Both the position numbers and the translations under genes were made by a program. The notes under the pieces are model-generated. The model saw nothing but the letters and a program-made list of their open reading frames with translations. It did not search any database and was not told where the DNA came from. A DNA stretch of 64,000 nucleotides from Rhodobacteraceae bacterium DSL-40 (GTDB taxonomy: Bacteria > Pseudomonadota > Alphaproteobacteria > Rhodobacterales > Rhodobacteraceae). Within the stretch, counting starts at the first letter, position 1, and every line of letters begins with the position of its first letter. The stretch is taken from positions 186,001 through 250,000 of the forward strand of contig QKPN01000001.1 of the NCBI GenBank assembly GCA_003258405.1, given 5' to 3'. This document shows, one piece after another, positions 59,457 to 64,000 of the stretch.

Positions 59457-59895
59457 GGCGCGTGTTCGGGAACCCGGCCTCCCGGCCCAGATCCTCGACG
59501 AGGCGGAACCGCTCCCAGACGATCTGCATGTCCGGGGAAAACCCGCCGTTCCGCGCGAAATAGGCGCCATGCCCGGCGCGCCACCCCTCGAGGCTCTCAT
59601 CCTCGCCCTCGGCGCGCGCCATGGCTTCCGTCACCGCGTCGAACCGGCACCGAACCAGCGCGACCGTCTCGATGACGAGCGCCGGCGTGTCGTCCCAGTT
59701 AAGCGCGATGTCCCGCCGCCCGATCACCGGCATCGGCTCGCCGGCCTGAAAGTCCCGCAACGCGCCGCAGGTCGCGACCTTCTTGCCCGAGCGCACCAGG
59801 GCAAGAAGCGCTGCCGATGAGGCAGCACTGTCGCCAAACCTGAAGGTCTCGGCCGTCGGATAGCGCCGTTTCAGCGCGCGCACGTCCTCGATCAT
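59443..59895 (-). CDS. ASCH-domain protein
   Basis: 150 residues: [40 protein letters not shown], the core [20 protein letters not shown] and [20 protein letters not shown]. The ASCH fold is PUA-related and is thought to bind RNA or nucleosides; some members are amidohydrolases or ribonucleases. ATG 59895 is preferred; 59934 is an alternative. Its 3' end overlaps the convergent ATPase gene by 14 bp. Confidence 0.75.
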   Translation of the reverse strand: MIEDVRALKRRYPTAETFRFGDSAASSAALLALVRSGKKVATCGALRDFQAGEPMPVIGRRDIALNWDDTPALVIETVALVRCRFDAVTEAMARAEGEDESLEGWRAGHGAYFARNGGFSPDMQIVWERFRLVEDLGREAGFPNTRLSGP

Positions 59896-60141
59896 GTCCG
59901 CCCCCGATGCTGCCGGCCCCGATCCCCGCGTCATCTCGCACGGACGGGGCCTCGATTGAAGGGCTGCAAGCGCATCGGGGCCAGCCTGCGCCGATCATTG
60001 ACGCGCGCGCCCGCGCGGCCTAACCCGGCACCAGCCCCGGCAGGCGCGTGATGCGCGGAGGCTTCGACCGGGCCGCACGGAGCGGCCTCGTCCGGCACGG
60101 CAGGTGTCGGCCCCTTTTCTCATGATTTCCGTGGAGCTCTC

Positions 60142-60594
60142 ATGGAAGACCACGACATCCTGATCCGTCCGCTTGATGCGGCGACGGATATCGAAACCCT
60201 GTCGGGCATCTGGCTCGAAGCCTCCCTGAAGGCGCACCCGTTCATCGGAGAACCCAGGCTTCGGGAACAGCGCACCCTGATCGAGGATGAATACATGCCC
60301 AAGGCGGAGACCCTTGTCGCCTGGTGCGACGGTGCGCCCGCCGGCTTCATCAGCCTTCTGGGCACCTTCGTCGGCGCGATCTTCATCGCCCCGGCGCAGC
60401 AGGGGCGCGGCATCGGCCGCAAACTCATCGCCCATGCGCTTTCGCTCAAGGGGGAGCTTTCGCTCGAGGTCTACACCGCCAACGACGGGGCGGTCCGCTT
60501 CTATCGTGCGCTCGGGTTCACCGAAGCGTCGCGGCGGGATGTGGATGACTTCGGCTATCCCTTCCCGAATGCCCTGTTGAAGCTGAAGGCGTAG
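60142..60594 (+). CDS. GNAT-family N-acetyltransferase
   Basis: 150 residues: IRPLDAATDIETLSGIWLEA, GAIFIAPAQQGRGIGRKLIA (acetyl-CoA loop), and NDGAVRFYRALGFTEASRRD. Resembles YjaB-type acetyltransferases. Preceded by tggag. Substrate unknown. Confidence 0.85.
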   Translation: MEDHDILIRPLDAATDIETLSGIWLEASLKAHPFIGEPRLREQRTLIEDEYMPKAETLVAWCDGAPAGFISLLGTFVGAIFIAPAQQGRGIGRKLIAHALSLKGELSLEVYTANDGAVRFYRALGFTEASRRDVDDFGYPFPNALLKLKA

Positions 60595-60612
60595 CAGGCG
60601 TGCCCCGCTCGA

Positions 60613-61176
60613 TCAGGAGCGGGCCGGGGCGGGACGTCTTGCAAGGGCGGCCTCGATCTCCCCGGCAAGCGCCTCGATGGGGCGTTCGCCCTCCAGCGCG
60701 AGAACCGGTGCGGATTGCGCGGCCAGCCATCGCTGGTGCTGCGCGAGGTTGCGGCCGTCAAACGAGGGGTCGTCATAGCGCGATGCCCAGTCCCGGAACG
60801 CCAGATGCGCCCGGTGCATGTCACCGCCCGGCAGGATGCGGTCCCCGTGGCGCCGCGCCTCCCGCCGGTCCAGACGCGCGAGGCGGACCGGCGTCGGCGT
60901 ATGGACAAAGACGACGAGATCGACGTCCCTTGCAAGATCGTCACCCCAGCCCATGAACGAGCCGGTCAGCACCCAGCCCGGGCAGGCCCGCTGGCGCGAG
61001 CGGATCAACCGCACCCGGTCGTCCGGGGCACGTTTCACGTGGAACGGCGGCTCGCTTGGCATCCAGTAGAAATCGTCGACATCGATCTGCGGAACATCCA
61101 GACGTTCAGCGATCGCCGCCCCCAGGCTCGATACGCCCGAGCAGGAGGCGCCGAGGAGATACAGTCTTGGCGTCAT
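60613..61176 (-). CDS. P-loop kinase-like protein (adenylate-kinase/AAA_17 type)
   Basis: 187 residues. RLYLLGASCSGVSSLGAAIA is a modified P-loop (GASCSGVSS, where a lysine is expected after the second glycine). IDVDDFYWMPSEPPF is the acceptor region and LVVFVHTPTPVRLARLDRRE the lid. The P-loop lysine is replaced by valine, so nucleotide hydrolysis may be altered; many AAA_17/FLAR-type small kinases share this GxSGxGKS variation only partly. ATG 61176 has GGAG nine bases upstream. Confidence 0.65.
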   Translation of the reverse strand: MTPRLYLLGASCSGVSSLGAAIAERLDVPQIDVDDFYWMPSEPPFHVKRAPDDRVRLIRSRQRACPGWVLTGSFMGWGDDLARDVDLVVFVHTPTPVRLARLDRREARRHGDRILPGGDMHRAHLAFRDWASRYDDPSFDGRNLAQHQRWLAAQSAPVLALEGERPIEALAGEIEAALARRPAPARS

Positions 61177-61246
61177 GAGGATCATCTCCGCTGGCGAAAG
61201 GCGGCAATCTGACCCCGGCGTCCGGGGAACGCACACTCACACGCCA

Positions 61247-61325
61247 TTCATGATATGTTAACCAGGAAAATCCTGTAATTTCAAAGCCGTTTTTTGATTT
61301 TCACGGTGAAACGCCCCGTTTTCAC
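61247..61325. repeat. 79-bp dispersed repeat, copy 2
   Basis: Partner of 40505-40583. Here the 3' part has two complete copies of the TTTCAC[G/C]GTGAAA palindrome (around 61300-61333, extending a few bases beyond the aligned repeat). Both copies lie just beyond the 3' end of a minus-strand gene, here the CorC-type gene. Confidence 0.85.
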
Positions 61326-61351
61326 CGTGAAATCCCCCGGCTTTCGCCGCC

Positions 61352-62662
61352 TCAGAGCTTGCGAATCCGGAGCTTGGTCAGCCGGTTGTTCTGCCGCTCC
61401 AGCACCTCGAAGCGGAAGCCGTGGAAGCTGAAGACCTGGCCTGCGTTCGGAATCGCCTGCGCCTCGTGGATCACCAGCCCCGCGACCGTATTGGCCTCCT
61501 CGTCCGGCAGGCTCCAGTCGCAGGCGCGGTTGAGGTCACGGATCGTCATCATCCCCTCGACCTCGACCGAACCGTCATCGCCGGGCTCGACCCCGCCCGG
61601 GGTTTCCATGTCGTGCTCGTCGGCGATCTCGCCGACGATTTCCTCGAGAATGTCCTCGAGCGTGATGAGCCCCTGCAGGGCGCCGTATTCATCGACCACC
61701 AGCGCGAAATGCGCCCGGCGGCGCAGGAATTCGCGCAGCTGTTCGTCGAGCGCCGTGGTCTCGGGCACGAAATAGGGCTCGACCGCGACCGCCATGATAT
61801 CGAAATCGGCCAGCGCCTCGCTGGGGCGCTCGTTTTCGTGCACGATCTGGTGCAGCGCCCGAAACAGGTCCTTGGCATGGATCACGCCGACGATGTTCTC
61901 GGCATCGTCACGATAGAGCGGCAGCCGGGTGTGCGGCGAGCGCAGCGCCCGCTCGATGATCTCGGAGGGCGGTTCATCGGCATCGATCATCTCGATGTCC
62001 CGGCGGTGAAGCATGACCTCCTCGACGGCGCGTTGCCCGAGATCGAGCGCCCCGAGCAGCCGGTCGCGCTCGGCCTTCTCCACCGTCCCCTCGGAATGAT
62101 GGAGCGCGATCGCCTCGGCGATCTCCTCCTGGGCGGCGAGGAAGTTCACCTTCGGATCGGTCTCGACCCCGAAGATCCGCAGGATCAGCCGCACGAGGAT
62201 CTGGACTGCGCTGACGATCGGCGCGAGCAGCACCACGACCGTCCGGATCAGCGGCGAGACCTTGCGGGCCATCGCCTCCGAATTGGTGATGGCATAGGTC
62301 TTCGGCAGCACCTCGGAAAAGACGAGCACCAGCGCCGTCATCACCAGGGTCGCGATCGCCACCGCGCCCGAGCCGAGCAGCATGGTGAAGAGCGTCGTCG
62401 CGAGCGAGGTCGCGAGGATGTTGACGAGGTTGTTGCCGAGCAGGATCGCCCCGATCAGCCGCTCCTTGTCATCGGTCAGCCGGAGCGCCGTGGAGGCCGC
62501 CTGATCGCCCTTTTCGGCCATGCCGTGAAGCTTGCCGCGGCTGGCGGTGGTCAGCGCGGTTTCGGAGCCGGAAAAGATCGCCGAGAAGACCAGCAGCACG
62601 ACGATCGCCACTCCGGTTCCGGCGATGGCCAGGAGGGAAGAGGCTTCACTTGCGGTGTCCAT
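61352..62662 (-). CDS. HlyC/CorC-family transporter (DUF21-CBS-CorC)
   Basis: 436 residues. An N-terminal DUF21 domain with three or four helices (IVVLLVFSAIFSGSETALTT...) is followed by a CBS pair (~215-340, LPLYRDDAENIVGVIHAKDL and LVVDEYGALQGLITLEDILE) and a C-terminal CorC_HlyC domain. Relatives are implicated in magnesium and cobalt efflux or resistance. It lies 42 bp after xerD. Confidence 0.92.
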   Translation of the reverse strand: MDTASEASSLLAIAGTGVAIVVLLVFSAIFSGSETALTTASRGKLHGMAEKGDQAASTALRLTDDKERLIGAILLGNNLVNILATSLATTLFTMLLGSGAVAIATLVMTALVLVFSEVLPKTYAITNSEAMARKVSPLIRTVVVLLAPIVSAVQILVRLILRIFGVETDPKVNFLAAQEEIAEAIALHHSEGTVEKAERDRLLGALDLGQRAVEEVMLHRRDIEMIDADEPPSEIIERALRSPHTRLPLYRDDAENIVGVIHAKDLFRALHQIVHENERPSEALADFDIMAVAVEPYFVPETTALDEQLREFLRRRAHFALVVDEYGALQGLITLEDILEEIVGEIADEHDMETPGGVEPGDDGSVEVEGMMTIRDLNRACDWSLPDEEANTVAGLVIHEAQAIPNAGQVFSFHGFRFEVLERQNNRLTKLRIRKL

Positions 62663-62704
62663 CGCGGTCGGGTCCTTGGGTTGTGATTGCTGGCGGTTAT
62701 GGGC

Positions 62705-63682
62705 TCAGCGCGTGCCGCCTTCAAGAGGCCTGACATCGCGCCCGGTCACGTCCGCGTCGTCGATGTCGGCCAGCGGATGCTTCTCGAAGACGAGTTCGCG
62801 CAGCCGGGCATCGAGCACATGGGTATAGATCTCCGTCGTCGCAACGCTCGCATGCCCCAGGAGGGTCTGGATCACGCGGAGATCGGCGCCATGGGCAAGA
62901 AGATGCGTCGCGAAGGCATGCCGCAGGGTGTGGGGCGAGATCTTTGCCGGATCGAGCCCGGCCCGCGCCGCGAGCTCCTTGACCAGCAGGAAGAATCGCT
63001 CGCGGGTCATGTGGCCCCGCTTGCCGCGCGCGGGAAAGAGAAAGGCCGAGGCCGGACCCTTGCCCGCGACGAGCCGGGCATCCTCCGCCGCGTCGCGCAG
63101 ATCGAGCCAGGCCTTGAGCGCGTCGCGCGCGGGTTCGGAAAGCGGCACCATCCGTTCCTTGCCCCCCTTGCCGCGCACGAGGATCATCCGCGGATCGCCC
63201 CGGACCGCCGAGACCGGCAGCGAGACGAGCTCGCTCACCCGGAGCCCGGTGGCATAGAGGATCTGCATGAGGCAGGTGTCGCGCACCCGGTCCATCTCCG
63301 CCGGGGCCGATCCCGCCGCATCGAGCAGCCGGTCGACCTCCGCCTCGCTCAGATGCCCGGGCAGGCTCCGGTGCCGCTTCGGCCCCTTGATGAGCGCGCC
63401 CGGATCGTCCTCGCGCCAGCCCTCGACGAAGGCGAAGCGGTAGAACTGCCGGATCGCCGAGAGCCTCCGCGCGCGCGTGGTCTGCGCCATGCCGCGATCG
63501 GCCTGATCGACGAGATAGGCCTCGATATCGGCACGGCCGGCGCTGGCGAATTCCTTGCCCTGGGCGGCAAGGAATTCCGAGAAGTCGCTGATGTCGCGGG
63601 CGTAGGACGCAATCGTGTTGGCCGCGGCATCCCGTTCGGCCTGGATTGCCTCGAGAAAGAGCGGAAGCCAGGACGCCGCCAT
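62705..63682 (-). CDS. xerD: Site-specific tyrosine recombinase XerD
   Basis: 325 residues. An N-terminal SAM-like core-binding domain (FLEAIQAERDAAANTIASYA) is followed by a catalytic domain with Arg (ATGLRVSEL), Lys (VRGKGGKERMV), His-x-x-Arg (SPHTLRHAFATHLL), His (LGHASVATTEIY) and the Tyr of TEIYTHV. Resolves chromosome dimers at dif with XerC. Chromosomal housekeeping copy rather than a phage integrase. Confidence 0.92.
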   Translation of the reverse strand: MAASWLPLFLEAIQAERDAAANTIASYARDISDFSEFLAAQGKEFASAGRADIEAYLVDQADRGMAQTTRARRLSAIRQFYRFAFVEGWREDDPGALIKGPKRHRSLPGHLSEAEVDRLLDAAGSAPAEMDRVRDTCLMQILYATGLRVSELVSLPVSAVRGDPRMILVRGKGGKERMVPLSEPARDALKAWLDLRDAAEDARLVAGKGPASAFLFPARGKRGHMTRERFFLLVKELAARAGLDPAKISPHTLRHAFATHLLAHGADLRVIQTLLGHASVATTEIYTHVLDARLRELVFEKHPLADIDDADVTGRDVRPLEGGTR

Positions 63683-63685
63683 CGC

Positions 63686-64000
63686 TCAGCGGCCCGTTTC
63701 CGGCCCGGTCAGCAGCGTCTCGGCCGCGATCTGCCGTGCCGCCGTCTCGAGACCGGTGGCCGCAAGCGCCCGGAGCGCGGCGCGGAGCGAGGGCGGGGCG
63801 GTCTCGCTCCCGTCCGCCAGCAGGTCGAGGGCCTCCAGGATCACCTCGCCCTGCCGCCCCTCGGCACTCTTGTCGGCGAGGCTGCGTTCGAGATGATCGG
63901 GCGGCGGCTTGCTGGCAAACGCCTCCGCCGCGGCAAGCGCCAGCGGATCGGTGTCGGGTCCCGGCGCATCCTGGGGCAGGGCGATGTCATGAAGCCGCGC
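63686..64000 (-). CDS. C-terminal part of a hypothetical protein (cut by window edge)
   Basis: The minus strand is open from the right edge to a TGA at 63686-63688, 3 bp before the xerD start. The 104 visible residues are helical and Ala/Leu-rich (DPLALAAAEAFASKPPPDHL, PSLRAALRALAATGLETAAR). The close spacing implies an operon with xerD. A similar hypothetical protein usually precedes xerD in related genomes. Confidence 0.7.
   Translation of the reverse strand, partial: ARLHDIALPQDAPGPDTDPLALAAAEAFASKPPPDHLERSLADKSAEGRQGEVILEALDLLADGSETAPPSLRAALRALAATGLETAARQIAAETLLTGPETGR

Noticed and set aside
57732-59600. 622-codon minus-strand frame opposite the DUF853 gene
   Set aside because: Glu/Arg/His/Leu-rich mirror of a confident ATPase gene.
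61300-61333. parS centromere sites
   Set aside because: TTTCAC[G/C]GTGAAA has an extra central base compared with TGTTTCACGTGAAACA and lacks the outer TGTT/AACA; no parAB genes nearby.
62705-63682. Phage or integron integrase
   Set aside because: The sequence and its context match chromosomal XerD, with no mobile-element genes adjacent.

Overview
The window is a high-GC bacterial chromosome segment. Its gene content points to an alphaproteobacterium of the Rhodobacteraceae/Paracoccaceae: an rplU-rpmA-acetyltransferase-obgE-proB-proA run, a urease operon with a DUF1272 gene inside it, split dihydropyrimidine dehydrogenase genes preT/preA, an invasion-associated-locus-B protein, an lpxD-acyl carrier protein-ketoacyl synthase group and a hutC/hutIHUG cluster. 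The genus assignment is inference. I found no rRNA, tRNA, CRISPR array, prophage or replication origin.

1-12.3 kb is amino-acid catabolism. It holds alanine dehydrogenase with a divergent Lrp-type regulator, a class-III aminotransferase that looks like taurine:pyruvate aminotransferase with a divergent XRE-cupin regulator, a YheO-type regulator facing a RidA + threonine-synthase-like pair, and a complete histidine utilisation unit (hutC divergent from hutIHUG).

12.3-16.8 kb is a small accessory patch, visibly more AT-rich: an unusual polytopic chemoreceptor, a small membrane protein and an IS5-type transposase remnant, followed by dusA.

16.9-24 kb is the most interesting unit. A sigma-54 activator of the AcoR type lies upstream of a near-consensus -24/-12 promoter. 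That promoter drives an SDR resembling meso-butanediol dehydrogenase, an unassigned ~10-TM protein, a BdhA-like alcohol dehydrogenase and a type-II flavin monooxygenase with an NTF2-like N-terminus. This suggests an oxygen-dependent route for a vicinal diol or hydroxyketone (acetoin/2,3-butanediol-like) in place of the usual acetoin dehydrogenase complex.

24-26.4 kb is gene-poor and scarred: a 115-bp direct repeat, an azoreductase fragment and several small orphan genes.

26.4-33 kb carries the NAGGN osmoprotectant operon (asnO, ngg, M42 peptidase) with a divergent MarR gene and an acetylpolyamine-amidohydrolase-like gene. 32.8-40 kb is nitrogen scavenging: an incomplete urease operon (ureD, ureA, DUF1272, ureB, with no ureC or ureEFG here), divergent from preT and preA, which are themselves separated by a DedA gene and a methyltransferase gene.

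40-64 kb is mostly housekeeping: trmB, metK, nrdR-ribD, rplU-rpmA-obgE-proBA, a cation antiporter, cell-envelope enzymes (DUF882 peptidase, L,D-transpeptidase, lpxD, a specialised ACP/KAS pair), ialB, a HerA/DUF853 ATPase, a CorC-type protein and xerD. It also contains two candidate minus-strand small RNAs (57.56-57.85 kb) and one copy of a 79-bp dispersed repeat; the other copy is at 40.5 kb. Genes at both window ends are cut.
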